A stretch of 64,000 bases of DNA from Hydrogenophaga sp. (GTDB lineage Bacteria > Pseudomonadota > Gammaproteobacteria > Burkholderiales > Burkholderiaceae_C). The notes under the pieces are model-generated. The model saw nothing but the letters and a program-made list of their open reading frames with translations. It made no database searches and had not been told where the DNA came from. The stretch lies in contig JAGKSX010000041.1 of the NCBI GenBank assembly GCA_018993155.1, positions 21,085 through 85,084 on the forward strand, written 5' to 3'. The position numbers and the translations under genes are program-made. Of this stretch, positions 8,595 through 17,182 are shown piece by piece; the first letter of the stretch is position 1, and each line of letters begins with the position of its first letter.

Positions 8595-9763
8595 GCGGGG
8601 CCTCTTCAAACCCGGCACGCACCGACTGGCGGGCCGTGTGGGTGGTGGTGGCCGCCGGGGTGGTCTCGGCCTTTCACCTGGGCAAGGTCGCCATCGCGGC
8701 CCCCCAGCTGCAGGCCGATCTGGGCCTCAGCCTGGGCATGCTGGGCGCCCTCGGTGCCACCTTCGCCGTGCTGGGCGCACTGGGCGGCGTGGTGGCGGGC
8801 TCCGTGGTGGCCCGTGCCGGCGACCACCGCATGCTGGTCCTCGGGCTGTTGGCCACGGCACTGGGTGCGGCGATGGCGGTGCCGACCGACCGCTTCGGTG
8901 TGCTGCTGGCGTCGCGCGTGGTGGAGGGGCTGGGATTCCTGCTGATCACGGTGGCCGGGCCCACGGTGCTGGCGCGCCGGGTGCGTGCGGACGATCAGGG
9001 CACCGCCTTGGTCTTGTGGAGTTGCTTCATGCCAGCCGGCATGGCGCTGGCGATGCTCACCGGGCCGTGGTTCGGCGACTGGCGCAGCCTGTGGGGGGCC
9101 GCCGCGCTGGCGGCCGGTCTGCTCGTGGTCCTGGTGGTGGGTGTGGTGCCGCGTGGTCCACGGCCTGCCCGCGCGGGCGACCCGGCCCGACTCGCCGAGG
9201 TCTGGCGCTCCGAACCCCTGGCGATGGCCGCCACGTTCCTGCTCTACAGCCTGATGTTCTTCGCGCTCTTCAGCTTTCTGCCCGTGCTGCTGTACCAGCG
9301 CCTGCAGGTGGGCGCCGGTGCCGTCGGGCTGCTCGCTGCGGTGGCCTGCGCGGCCAACATCGTGGGCAACCTGTGCGCGGTCGTCCTGCTTCGCAAGGTG
9401 CGCCGTGAGGCGCTGGGCATCTGCGCGGCGATCACGATGGGCCTCTGTGGCCTGGGCATCTTTCTGCCGGTGCTGGGTCCGGGGATGGCGTTTGCCCTGT
9501 GCCTGGTGTTCTCGGCCGTGGGCGGCCTGATCCCGGCCAGCCTGCTGTCCGCGGTACCTCGGGTCACCTCCACGCCCGCGCAGGCGGCCCTCGCGGTGGG
9601 GCTGCTGATGCAGGGCAGCAACCTGGGCCAGGCGCTCGGGCCGGTGCTGGTCGGCAGCGCGGTGGACCGCCACGGCTGGCCGGCCGCCGCGGTCTGGGTG
9701 CTGGCCGCGGCACTGGCCATGGCCTGGACCGTCTGTCACAAAGCGGTGCCGAAGCCCGTCTAG
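8591..9763 (+). CDS. MFS transporter
   Basis: The 390-residue inner-membrane protein has about twelve hydrophobic segments. MFS marks include [25 protein letters not shown] after helix 1 and [13 protein letters not shown] in the loop after helix 2. The start is GTG 8591, which overlaps the wrbA stop (GTGA), implying translational coupling and a shared physiological role. It may export a quinone-like or aromatic compound that WrbA also meets, but that is inference. It resembles cyanate/nitrate-type or YbfB-like small MFS proteins more than drug exporters with 14 helices. The AhpD-like gene follows 37 bases later. Confidence 0.85.
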   Translation: MSGASSNPARTDWRAVWVVVAAGVVSAFHLGKVAIAAPQLQADLGLSLGMLGALGATFAVLGALGGVVAGSVVARAGDHRMLVLGLLATALGAAMAVPTDRFGVLLASRVVEGLGFLLITVAGPTVLARRVRADDQGTALVLWSCFMPAGMALAMLTGPWFGDWRSLWGAAALAAGLLVVLVVGVVPRGPRPARAGDPARLAEVWRSEPLAMAATFLLYSLMFFALFSFLPVLLYQRLQVGAGAVGLLAAVACAANIVGNLCAVVLLRKVRREALGICAAITMGLCGLGIFLPVLGPGMAFALCLVFSAVGGLIPASLLSAVPRVTSTPAQAALAVGLLMQGSNLGQALGPVLVGSAVDRHGWPAAAVWVLAAALAMAWTVCHKAVPKPV

Positions 9764-9800
9764 CAAGACAAGGATCCCCTTTTCAACCCAGGAGCTCACG

Positions 9801-10262
9801 ATGTCCTCTCCCCGACTTGACTACTTCACGCTGGCACCCAAGGCCGCCAAGGCGCTCGCCCAGCTTTCACACGTGGCCGGCGCCACGCTGGACAAACGGC
9901 TGAAGGAGCTGGTGAACCTTCGCATCAGCCAGATCAATGGCTGTGCGTTCTGCATCGACATGCACTGGGCCGACCTGGTGAAGCAGGGCATGGACCCACG
10001 GCACATCAACGCCGTGGCGGGTTGGCGCGAGGCGCCGCGCTTCTTCAGCGACGCCGAGCGCGCCGCGCTCCAGTGGGCCGAGGCGGTGAATGCCTTGCCA
10101 CAACGGGCACCGAGCGATGCCGACTTCGAAGACCTGCGGCGGCACTTCAGCGACGGCGCGGTGGCGGAGCTGACGTTCGCCGTCGGCGCCATCCGGGCGT
10201 GGAACATGCTCAACGCCAGCTTTCACACCCCGGTGCCCGAAACCCCTTATGCGGCCGGTTGA
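9801..10262 (+). CDS. AhpD-like carboxymuconolactone decarboxylase family protein
   Basis: The 153-residue protein belongs to the alkylhydroperoxidase AhpD/CMD superfamily. It has the redox CxxC in INGCAFCIDMHW (near residues 50-54) with the following histidine, the proton-relay arrangement of AhpD-type peroxidases. Such small proteins reduce organic peroxides or have unknown thiol chemistry. A good ribosome site AGGAG (9790-9794) precedes ATG 9801. Its position after wrbA and the MFS gene makes an oxidative or electrophile-stress operon likely. It converges on the GntR gene with only 13 bases between stops. Confidence 0.88.
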   Translation: MSSPRLDYFTLAPKAAKALAQLSHVAGATLDKRLKELVNLRISQINGCAFCIDMHWADLVKQGMDPRHINAVAGWREAPRFFSDAERAALQWAEAVNALPQRAPSDADFEDLRRHFSDGAVAELTFAVGAIRAWNMLNASFHTPVPETPYAAG

Positions 10263-10275
10263 GGGTCGGGAAGAC

Positions 10276-11055
10276 TCAGCCCGGCCCCTCCCGAAGCACG
10301 TTGCGCACGCGCACGAAGTCGGCCCTGAAGATGCCCGTGGACTCGTAGATCACCACCTGGTCCACGTCGAACACCGTGCGCGAGACCACCATCACGGGCG
10401 CGTGGATGGCCAGCTGCAGCAGCGTGGAGATCTCCGGGTCGGCGGTGGTCGCCGTGATCGTCTGCTCCGCCCGTCCGAGCCGGTCACCGGCGTGCTTCTG
10501 GAGCACGCGCATCGGCGCCGGCGTGTTGAAGGGCTTCTTGCCGGTCTTCTTGAAGAGGCCCTGCTCCAGGTAGGAGATGCCGAGGAAGTAGGGGATCTGG
10601 TTGTGACGCTGCAGCCGCCGGAAGTACTGGTAACCACCCGGGGCCAGCGTGCCACCCGGGTGGGACACCGGGATGGCGTCGTTCACCGTCGCGGTGGCGA
10701 GCCATTCGATGTCGATCTGCGGTGTCTGGTCGACCAGGGTGTGCCAGTCGGTGGGGATGTCGTAGAACACCTCGCTGACCGGGCGCCGCAGCACGAAGGT
10801 GCCGCGGCCCCGGTAGCGGCCGATCAGACCTTCGCTCTCCAGGAAGCTCAGCGCGTGCCGCACCGTGGCGCGGGCCACCCCGGTCTCCTCAACCAAGGCT
10901 TCCAGCGAAGGGATCTGCCCGTCGACCGGCCATTCCCCGGACTCGATCCTTCGGCGAAAGCGCATGAGCAGCTTCACGTAGGTGGCCGTGCCGATGTCCA
11001 GGGCGCTCGTCAAGGGTCTTGAACTCACCTGGGGTGAGTCGTTCAGTGGCTTCAT
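10276..11055 (-). CDS. GntR-family regulator (HutC type, UTRA domain)
   Basis: The 259-residue protein has a GntR winged helix (about 25-90; RRRIESGEWPVDGQIPSLEALVEETGVARATVRHALSFLESEGL and RGRGTFVL) and a UTRA effector domain ending VVIYESTGIFRADFVRV. I start at ATG 11055 (MKPLND). It is clearly paralogous to the GntR at 24574: both share RIESGEW, ARxTxRHAL, the RGRGTFV wing and the VFY strand. The two flank the same meta-cleavage locus, so they probably sense related pathway compounds and may bind the related operators at 12464 and 17069. It sits downstream of the porin gene on the same strand. Confidence 0.9.
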   Translation of the reverse strand: MKPLNDSPQVSSRPLTSALDIGTATYVKLLMRFRRRIESGEWPVDGQIPSLEALVEETGVARATVRHALSFLESEGLIGRYRGRGTFVLRRPVSEVFYDIPTDWHTLVDQTPQIDIEWLATATVNDAIPVSHPGGTLAPGGYQYFRRLQRHNQIPYFLGISYLEQGLFKKTGKKPFNTPAPMRVLQKHAGDRLGRAEQTITATTADPEISTLLQLAIHAPVMVVSRTVFDVDQVVIYESTGIFRADFVRVRNVLREGPG

Positions 11056-11138
11056 CAGGGTCCTTCGCGGTTCTGCAGGGCTGCTCCTGCCAGGGGATCC
11101 CGGATGGTAACGGCAGAATGGTCTGGTCGGATGAACGA

Positions 11139-12356
11139 TCAGAAGTTGTGAATGATCCCCAGCGCGATGATGCGCGGGTCCGCGCCCGGACTGAGGTTGG
11201 GCACCGCGTTGAGCGCCATCCCCGTGTAGTCCAGCGTGCCGTTCGCGCGGTTCTTCACCTGGTTCAGTGAGGCGTACACGGCGGTGCGCTTGGAGAACAG
11301 GTACCGGGCCGCGACCATGTACGAGGTGGCCCCCGTGTCCTTGCAGCCGCGGCCCGCCGCGCCCGCCACCACCGAGGTGCATCCCTTCGCGTCGCGCAGC
11401 ACGCCCGCCGACGCCAGCAGCTGGATCTTGGGCGTGATCATGTGCTCCCACGCGAAGCCCCAGCCAAACTGGCTGAGGTCGTCGCCCCGCGCCGCGAAAC
11501 CCGCCATCGGCACCGCGAGATCCTTGAGCGCGACGCGCACGCCGATGACCGAGATCTGTGCACCCGGCATGTAGCGCCAGCCCGCCATCACCTTCAGGCC
11601 TGTGCCACTCGGGCGCAGGCCGGCCACCGCGTCGGACGAGGTGCGCTTGTGCGCGACGTCCAGCTGCGCCGCGTAGGGCGCGCCCTGCCAGCGCACGGTC
11701 AGGCCATGCAGCCGCGCGTCGTGCGCCGCGCCGGGCGCGACGGTCTCGCTGTCGACGAAACCGGGGCCGGGGCTGGTGGTGGGCGACACCGAGAAGCTCG
11801 CGTTCGCGCCGCCCAGCGTGGGCGTGGTGTACATGATCGAGTTGTTCACGCGCGAGATCAGCAGCGGCAGGCGGCCGGTGCTCACGCCAGTGAAGAACGG
11901 CACATCTGCATTGATGTAGAAGTTGCTCGCGGGAATGATGGCGCCGTTCTGCCAGTAGACCGACTGCCGGCCGGCCGTGACGCGGCCCGCGGGCGTGTCC
12001 AGGCCCACGAAAGTGTCGCGCAGGAAAGCACCCACGTTGGTGTTGGCCGTGCCGTCCTGCGCGCGGTCGGTCCCGGTGTCGAAGTTCACGCCGGCCTCCA
12101 TCTGGAACACGGCCTTGTAGCCGCCGCCCAGGTCTTCCGTGCCGCGAAAGCCCAGGCGCGAGATCGCGTCGTACAGGCGGGTGCGGTGGATCGCCGGGCC
12201 CGCGGTGGCGCCGGTGGCGTCGTAGCGGTCCAGGCCCACGTTGCCGCGGCCGTAGATCTGCACGCCGTCCTGCGCCCAGGCGCCGGAAACACCTGCGACG
12301 AGGGCGGCGCCAGCGGCGAGCCGCGGCAGTTCGCGCCAAAGATTTTTTCTGTGCAT
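11139..12356 (-). CDS. Gram-negative outer-membrane porin
   Basis: The 405-residue protein has a signal peptide cut after AWA (residue 28) and starts its mature part QDGVQIYGRGNVGLDRY, the first strand of the Bordetella/Comamonas/Neisseria trimeric porin family. SRLGFRGTEDLGGGYKAVFQMEAG and the C-terminal IIALGIIHNF, ending in phenylalanine for BAM recognition, complete the pattern. It forms a 16-strand barrel for small anionic solutes. It is divergent from the Bug receptor gene at 12541 with the candidate operator between them, so it is likely induced with the aromatic pathway and brings substrate across the outer membrane. Confidence 0.93.
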   Translation of the reverse strand: MHRKNLWRELPRLAAGAALVAGVSGAWAQDGVQIYGRGNVGLDRYDATGATAGPAIHRTRLYDAISRLGFRGTEDLGGGYKAVFQMEAGVNFDTGTDRAQDGTANTNVGAFLRDTFVGLDTPAGRVTAGRQSVYWQNGAIIPASNFYINADVPFFTGVSTGRLPLLISRVNNSIMYTTPTLGGANASFSVSPTTSPGPGFVDSETVAPGAAHDARLHGLTVRWQGAPYAAQLDVAHKRTSSDAVAGLRPSGTGLKVMAGWRYMPGAQISVIGVRVALKDLAVPMAGFAARGDDLSQFGWGFAWEHMITPKIQLLASAGVLRDAKGCTSVVAGAAGRGCKDTGATSYMVAARYLFSKRTAVYASLNQVKNRANGTLDYTGMALNAVPNLSPGADPRIIALGIIHNF

Positions 12357-12463
12357 TCAAGTCTCCAATGGGGGCCACGGATGTTCCGGACCATATGTTG
12401 TGAAGCCGGCCGGGTGGCGGGCAACGAGAGTGTCTGCGTTTGCCTCATCAAACGTACATAGGG

Positions 12464-12483
12464 ATAAACTACTAGACGTTTAT
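12464..12483. promoter_or_regulatory. Candidate GntR operator between porin and Bug genes
   Basis: ATAAACTACTAGACGTTTAT is a 20-base element with perfect 6-base inverted arms (ATAAAC and GTTTAT). It lies in the 184-base spacer between the divergent porin and Bug genes. A closely related element occurs at 17069 upstream of the second operon; the shared pattern is ATAAAC-NN-CTA(G/A)ACGTT. HutC-type GntR proteins favour sites with a TA-N-AC core, which both copies contain. Which of the two GntR proteins binds is unknown. Confidence 0.6.
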
Positions 12484-12540
12484 GAATTCACCCATTAAGA
12501 TGCGGCACACGATCAAAAACCCACAACAGGAGACAGACAG

Positions 12541-13518
12541 ATGGATCGCAGAACGGCGCTTGGCGCCATGGGCGCGGCATGCGCCACCGCCATGGTCCCC
12601 CTGGCTCGCGCGCAGGCCTTTCCCGAGCGCCCGGTGCGCATCATCGTTCCCTTCGCCAGTGGCAGCACCCCCGATGTGGTGGCGCGCATCCTGGCCTCGA
12701 AGCTGTCGCCCAAGTGGGGCCAGCAGGTCATCGTCGAGCCCCGGCCGGGCGGCAATGGCGTCATCGCGATCGCGGCCCTCAAGTCGTCGCCGCCCACCGG
12801 CCACGACCTGCTGCTGGCCAGCAGCTCGCACCTGGCGGTCAATCCGCATCTGCTGCGCAATGTGAACTACTCGGTGGAGAAGGACTTCGCTCCCATCTCC
12901 TTCGTCTTCCACACGCCGTTCTTCATCGTCACCTCCGCCACCGGGCCCCTGCAGTCCATGAAGAGCCTGATCGCGGCGGCGCAGGCGGCACCGGGCAAGC
13001 TGAACGTGGGCGTGCCCTACCTCGGCAGCCCGCCGCACCTGGCCGTGTCCATGCTGGAGAAAGCCACGGGCATCAAGATGACCGTGATTCCTTTCCGCGA
13101 CGGCCAGCAGATCTACACGGCCATCGCCGGGGGCGATGTGGACCTCTCGCTGGCGACGATCGGCTCGACGCTGCCGCTGGTGCAGGCGGGCAAGCTCAAG
13201 CTGATCGCCATCGCGGCTCCGAAACGGCTGGCGCGGCAACCCGATGTGCCCACGGTCGGCGAAGCCGGCGGGCCCATGGGCTACGACGTGAACACCTGGG
13301 TCGGCCTGGTGGCGCGCAGCGGTTCTCCGCAGCACGCCATCCAGAAGATGGCCGACGACGTGGCCGAGGTGCTGCGCGACCCCGAGGTGGTGGAGCAGTT
13401 CGCGCGGCTCGGCATCGAGCCCGAGTCGTCTTCGCCGGCGGCCATGCGCGCGCGCACGGCCAGTGACAACGCCACCTACGCCGAGGTGGTCAAGCGGCTC
13501 GGCATCTCCATCGAATGA
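12541..13518 (+). CDS. Bug/TctC-family periplasmic solute receptor
   Basis: The 325-residue protein has a signal peptide (MDRRTALGAMGAACATAMVPLARA, cut near residue 24) and Bug motifs FPERPVRIIVPFASG, STPDVVARILA and EPRPGGNG. It is the first gene of the meta-cleavage operon and probably binds the aromatic carboxylate or ketone that the operon degrades. The ligand loop deviates from the common HVPYKG (here MTVIPFRDGQQIYT), as expected for a different ligand. The stop TGA overlaps the ATG of the class II aldolase gene. The membrane partners of a tripartite transporter are absent here. Confidence 0.92.
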   Translation: MDRRTALGAMGAACATAMVPLARAQAFPERPVRIIVPFASGSTPDVVARILASKLSPKWGQQVIVEPRPGGNGVIAIAALKSSPPTGHDLLLASSSHLAVNPHLLRNVNYSVEKDFAPISFVFHTPFFIVTSATGPLQSMKSLIAAAQAAPGKLNVGVPYLGSPPHLAVSMLEKATGIKMTVIPFRDGQQIYTAIAGGDVDLSLATIGSTLPLVQAGKLKLIAIAAPKRLARQPDVPTVGEAGGPMGYDVNTWVGLVARSGSPQHAIQKMADDVAEVLRDPEVVEQFARLGIEPESSSPAAMRARTASDNATYAEVVKRLGISIE

Positions 13519-14225
13519 CGGCGCTTGCACGGGACGAGCTCGCGCAGGCGAACCGCATCCTGGCGCACCTGGGCATCCTCGATGCCTACGGCCACGTCAG
13601 TGCGCGCCTGCCGGACCGGGCGGACCGCTTCCTGATCTCCCGCTCGCTGGCGCCCGCGCTGGTGACGGAGGCCGACCTGATGGAGCTCGATCTGGAGGGT
13701 GAGCCGGTGGGGGGCGATGTGCGCAAGCCCTACCTGGAGCGCTTCATCCACGGCGCGATCTACCGCGCCCGGCCCGATGTGCAGGCGATCGTGCACAGCC
13801 ACTCGCCCTCGGTGATTCCCTTCTCGGTCTCCAGCGTGCGGCTGCGCCCGGTATGTCACATGGGCGGCTTCCTCGGTGGCGGCGCGCCGGTGTTCGACAT
13901 TGGGCACCGCTTCGGCTGCACCGACATGCTGGTGCGCGATGCCGAGCAGGGCGCAGAGTTGGCGCGTTCGCTCGGCAGCCACGCCGCCGCGCTGATGCGG
14001 GGCCACGGCTTCGTGGTGGTGGGCGGTACCGTGCAGGCCGCCGTGTACCGCGCGGTCTACACGGAATGGAACGCACGCCTGCAGCGTGACGCGATCTCGC
14101 TGGGCGGGGACGTCACCTACCTCACCGAAGCCGAGGCCGCGCTGGCGGACGAGGCGAATGCCGGCACCGTCGAGCGGCCATGGCAACTCTGGCTGCGTGA
14201 ATGCGGCCTCAACGAACAGGCTTGA
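13515..14225 (+). CDS. Class II aldolase/adducin-family protein, possible aromatic acid decarboxylase
   Basis: The 236-residue protein has the zinc-binding class II aldolase fold (L-fuculose-1-phosphate aldolase, adducin head): ILDAYGHVSARLP near residue 20, IVHSHSPSVIPFS with two metal histidines near 95, and MRGHGFVVVGG with the third near 160. Some members of this family decarboxylate dihydroxyphthalates and similar ring acids rather than cleave sugars, as known for 3,4-dihydroxyphthalate decarboxylase. Its place between a Bug receptor and meta-cleavage enzymes favours such a ring or side-chain decarboxylation. That is inference. ATGA overlap with the upstream stop shows coupling. Confidence 0.82.
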   Translation: MTALARDELAQANRILAHLGILDAYGHVSARLPDRADRFLISRSLAPALVTEADLMELDLEGEPVGGDVRKPYLERFIHGAIYRARPDVQAIVHSHSPSVIPFSVSSVRLRPVCHMGGFLGGGAPVFDIGHRFGCTDMLVRDAEQGAELARSLGSHAAALMRGHGFVVVGGTVQAAVYRAVYTEWNARLQRDAISLGGDVTYLTEAEAALADEANAGTVERPWQLWLRECGLNEQA

Positions 14226-14235
14226 AAGCAACACC

Positions 14236-15033
14236 ATGACAACACAGAACATCCTTGCCGCAGCCGAAGCGCTGCACCGGGCACGCACCGAGCGCGCGCC
14301 CATCGCCCCGATCTCGACGACGTTCGGCGTGGTCAGTGCCGAAGACGCTTATGCCGTCGCGTCACTGAACACGCAGCGCTGCCTGGCGGCGGGCGCGCGC
14401 GTGGTCGGCCTGAAGGTTGGCCTCACTTCGAAGGCTGTGCAGCAGCAACTGGGCGTGAGCCAGCCGGACTTCGGCGTGCTGCTGGACGACATGGCCTACC
14501 TGAACGGCGACACCCTGCCGGCGGGCCGGTTAATGCAGCCCAAGGTGGAGGCCGAAGTGGCCTTCGTGGTGGGGCGGGAGCTGCGCGGCGAGCGCCCTTC
14601 CTGGGGCGAATTCCTGGCGTCCCTGGCCTACGCGCTGCCGGCGCTGGAGGTCGTCGACAGCGCGATCGCCGACTGGAAGATTTCCCTGGTGGACACGGTG
14701 GCGGACAACGCCTCGTGCGGGGTGTTCGTGCTCGGGGACCAACCCGTGGCCTTGGGTGGCATCTCCCTGCGCGACATCGGCATGCAACTGTCGAAGAACG
14801 GCCAGGTCGCGTCCATCGGCACGGGCGCGGCCTGCCTGGGGCATCCGCTGCGCGCGGCCTACTGGCTCGCCTGCACCATGGCCGAACGGGGCGAGACGCT
14901 GGCCGAAGGTTCCATCATCCTGTCCGGCGCCTTGGGTCCCATGGTGCCGGTCGGCTCGGGCGATCTGGTGCATGCGGACCTGGGCGCCCTGGGGTCGGTG
15001 TCCTGCCAGTTTGCAGCGGAGGCCCGGCGATGA
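14236..15033 (+). CDS. mhpD: 2-hydroxypenta-2,4-dienoate (2-keto-4-pentenoate) hydratase
   Basis: The 265-residue protein belongs to the MhpD/DmpE hydratase family, which adds water to 2-hydroxypenta-2,4-dienoate to make 4-hydroxy-2-oxovalerate. Visible are [18 protein letters not shown], the metal-binding [11 protein letters not shown] near residue 100, and [24 protein letters not shown], all characteristic. Size fits MhpD (269). It is the first of the three-enzyme lower meta pathway here, followed by the acetaldehyde dehydrogenase with an ATGA overlap. I keep the name mhpD as family-level, since paralogues such as dmpE and bphH do the same reaction. Confidence 0.92.
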   Translation: MTTQNILAAAEALHRARTERAPIAPISTTFGVVSAEDAYAVASLNTQRCLAAGARVVGLKVGLTSKAVQQQLGVSQPDFGVLLDDMAYLNGDTLPAGRLMQPKVEAEVAFVVGRELRGERPSWGEFLASLAYALPALEVVDSAIADWKISLVDTVADNASCGVFVLGDQPVALGGISLRDIGMQLSKNGQVASIGTGAACLGHPLRAAYWLACTMAERGETLAEGSIILSGALGPMVPVGSGDLVHADLGALGSVSCQFAAEARR

Positions 15034-15959
15034 CGCGCAAGATGAAGGCGGCCATCATCGGCAGCGGCAACATCGGCACCGACCTGATGATCAAGATCCT
15101 GCGCCACGGCGAGGCGATCGAGATGGGCGCCATGGTCGGCATCGATCCTGCCTCCGACGGTCTGTCGCGTGCCGCCCGCATGGGCGTGGCGACCACGCAC
15201 GACGGCGTCGAAGGCCTGACCCGCATGCCCGAGTTCGCCGACATCGACGTCGTCTTCGACGCCACCAGCGCCTCGGCCCATGTGAAGAACGATGCCTTCC
15301 TGCGCGGGATCAAGCCGGGCATTCGCGTGATCGACCTTACGCCTGCGGCCATCGGCCCGTATTGCATTCCGGTCGTCAACGGTGACGCCCACCTCGATGC
15401 GCTCAATGTCAACATGGTCACCTGTGGCGGCCAGGCCACCATTCCGATGGTGGCGGCCGTCGCGCGCGTGGCCCGGGTGCACTACGCCGAGATCGTTGCC
15501 AGCATCTCCAGCAAGAGCGCCGGCCCCGGCACGCGCGCCAACATCGACGAGTTCACCGAGACCACCTCCAAGGCGATCGAGGTGGTCGGTGGCGCGGCCA
15601 AGGGCAAGGCCATCATCGTGCTCAACCCGGCCGAGCCACCGCTGATCATGCGCGACACGGTCTACACGCTCAGCGAACAGGCCGACGAGGCGGCCATCAC
15701 CGAGTCCGTCGAGCGCATGGCCGCGGCCGTGCAGGCCTACGTGCCGGGCTACCGCCTGAAGCAGAAGGTGCAGTTCGACCGCGTGAAGGGCCTGCGCATT
15801 CCCGGCGTGGGCGAGGGGCTCGAAGGCCTGAAGACCTCCATCTTCCTGGAGGTGGAGGGCGCCGCGCACTACCTGCCGGCCTACGCCGGCAACCTCGACA
15901 TCATGACCAGCGCCGCGCTGCGCACCGCCGAAACCCTGGCCCGCAAGGTGCTCGCATGA
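15030..15959 (+). CDS. mhpF: Acetaldehyde dehydrogenase (acylating)
   Basis: The 309-residue protein matches MhpF/DmpF/BphJ, which turns acetaldehyde, NAD and CoA into acetyl-CoA. The NAD-binding GSGNIG is at 11-16 and the catalytic cysteine is C132 in [12 protein letters not shown], the family position. [20 protein letters not shown] is also typical. The partner aldolase follows with an ATGA overlap; in this family the two enzymes form a complex that channels acetaldehyde. Its presence shows that the pathway ends in pyruvate plus acetyl-CoA. Confidence 0.95.
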   Translation: MTRKMKAAIIGSGNIGTDLMIKILRHGEAIEMGAMVGIDPASDGLSRAARMGVATTHDGVEGLTRMPEFADIDVVFDATSASAHVKNDAFLRGIKPGIRVIDLTPAAIGPYCIPVVNGDAHLDALNVNMVTCGGQATIPMVAAVARVARVHYAEIVASISSKSAGPGTRANIDEFTETTSKAIEVVGGAAKGKAIIVLNPAEPPLIMRDTVYTLSEQADEAAITESVERMAAAVQAYVPGYRLKQKVQFDRVKGLRIPGVGEGLEGLKTSIFLEVEGAAHYLPAYAGNLDIMTSAALRTAETLARKVLA

Positions 15960-16987
15960 ACCCCAGCCAAAAGATCTACATCTCCGACGTGACGCTGCGC
16001 GACGGCAGCCACGCCATCCGCCACCAATACAGCGTGGCGCAGGCCCGGCAAATCGCCCAGGCGCTGGACGAGGCCCAAGTGGATTCGATCGAAGTCGCGC
16101 ACGGCGACGGCCTGCAGGGCGGCAGCTTCAACTACGGCTTCGGCGCGCACACCGACCTGGAGTGGATCGAGGCCGTGGCCAGTGTGGTCAAGCACGCGAA
16201 GATCGCCACCTTGCTGCTGCCCGGCATCGGCACCGTGCACGACCTGAAGGCGGCCTACGACGCGGGCGCGCGCATCGTGCGAGTGGCCACGCACTGCACC
16301 GAGGCCGACGTCAGCAGGCAGCACATCGAATATGCCCGCCACCTCGGTATGGAAGCGGTCGGCTTTCTGATGATGAGCCACATGCAGACGCCGCAGGGCT
16401 TGGCGCAGCAGGCCAGGCTGATGGAGAGCTACGGCGCGACCTGCTGCTACGTGGTGGACTCCGGTGGCGCCTTGGGCATGAACGACGTGCGCGACCGCTT
16501 CCGCGCGTTCAAGGACACCTTGAAGCCCGAAACCCAGACCGGCATGCACGCGCACCACAACCTGAGCCTGGGCGTGGCCAACAGCATCGTGGCGGTGGAG
16601 GAGGGCTGCGACCGTGTCGATGCCAGCCTGGCCGGCATGGGGGCGGGCGCGGGCAACGCGCCGCTGGAGGTGTTCGTCGCCGCCGCAGAGCGCCTGGGCT
16701 GGCACCACGGCACCGACCTGTACAAGCTGATGGACGCGGCCGACGACATCGTGCGCCCGCTGCAGGACCGCCCGGTGCGGGTGGACCGCGAAACGCTCGC
16801 GCTGGGCTACGCCGGCGTGTACAGCAGCTTCCTGCGGCACTCGGAAACGGCGGCCGCGAAGTACGGCCTGAAGACGGTGGACATCCTGGTCGAGCTCGGC
16901 CGTCGCCGCATGGTCGGGGGGCAGGAAGACATGATCGTCGACGTGGCGCTGGACCTGCTGAAACAAGGGCAGGCGGCAGCCGCCTGA
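15956..16987 (+). CDS. mhpE: 4-hydroxy-2-oxovalerate aldolase
   Basis: The 343-residue protein matches MhpE/DmpG/BphI, the Mn-dependent aldolase that splits 4-hydroxy-2-oxovalerate into pyruvate and acetaldehyde. [12 protein letters not shown] (13-24) holds the catalytic arginine, aspartate and histidine, and the metal histidines are H198 and H200 in MHAHHN. The DmpG communication domain is present at the C-terminus ([17 protein letters not shown], then [20 protein letters not shown]). It is the last gene of the first operon; a strong terminator follows 21 bases after the stop. Confidence 0.95.
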   Translation: MNPSQKIYISDVTLRDGSHAIRHQYSVAQARQIAQALDEAQVDSIEVAHGDGLQGGSFNYGFGAHTDLEWIEAVASVVKHAKIATLLLPGIGTVHDLKAAYDAGARIVRVATHCTEADVSRQHIEYARHLGMEAVGFLMMSHMQTPQGLAQQARLMESYGATCCYVVDSGGALGMNDVRDRFRAFKDTLKPETQTGMHAHHNLSLGVANSIVAVEEGCDRVDASLAGMGAGAGNAPLEVFVAAAERLGWHHGTDLYKLMDAADDIVRPLQDRPVRVDRETLALGYAGVYSSFLRHSETAAAKYGLKTVDILVELGRRRMVGGQEDMIVDVALDLLKQGQAAAA

Positions 16988-17008
16988 TCCCAGAGGGGCG
17001 CGCATCGA

Positions 17009-17033
17009 GGGGGCCGTCAGGCCCCCTTTTTTT
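17009..17033 (+). terminator. Rho-independent terminator after the aldolase gene
   Basis: GGGGGCC (17009-17015), loop GTCA, GGCCCCC (17020-17026) and seven T (17027-17033) form a 7-bp all-GC stem with a four-base loop and a T tract. It ends the Bug-to-aldolase operon and separates it from the hydantoinase/ring-cleavage operon, which therefore needs its own promoter. Confidence 0.9.
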
Positions 17034-17068
17034 CGCCCACGCCCAAGGCCTCGGGAAAACCCTGACAG

Positions 17069-17089
17069 ATAAACATCTAAACGTTCTAT
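17069..17089. promoter_or_regulatory. Candidate GntR operator upstream of the hydantoinase operon
   Basis: The element starts ATAAACATCTAAACGTT and continues CTAT. It shares ATAAAC-NN-CTA(G/A)ACGTT with the site at 12464. It lies after the terminator and about 95 bases before GTG 17183, in a short AT-rich stretch unlike the surrounding coding DNA. A common regulator, most likely the UTRA-domain GntR at 24574 or its paralogue at 10276, would couple the two halves of the pathway. The similarity is seen; the binding is inferred. Confidence 0.6.
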
Positions 17090-17182
17090 TGTCTATCCTT
17101 TTGATCTGTTCAAATACGCATCGCGAATTCATTCACTGACCCCTGCCGCGCCACCCCGCGGCCCATCTGGAGAAACCATTCC

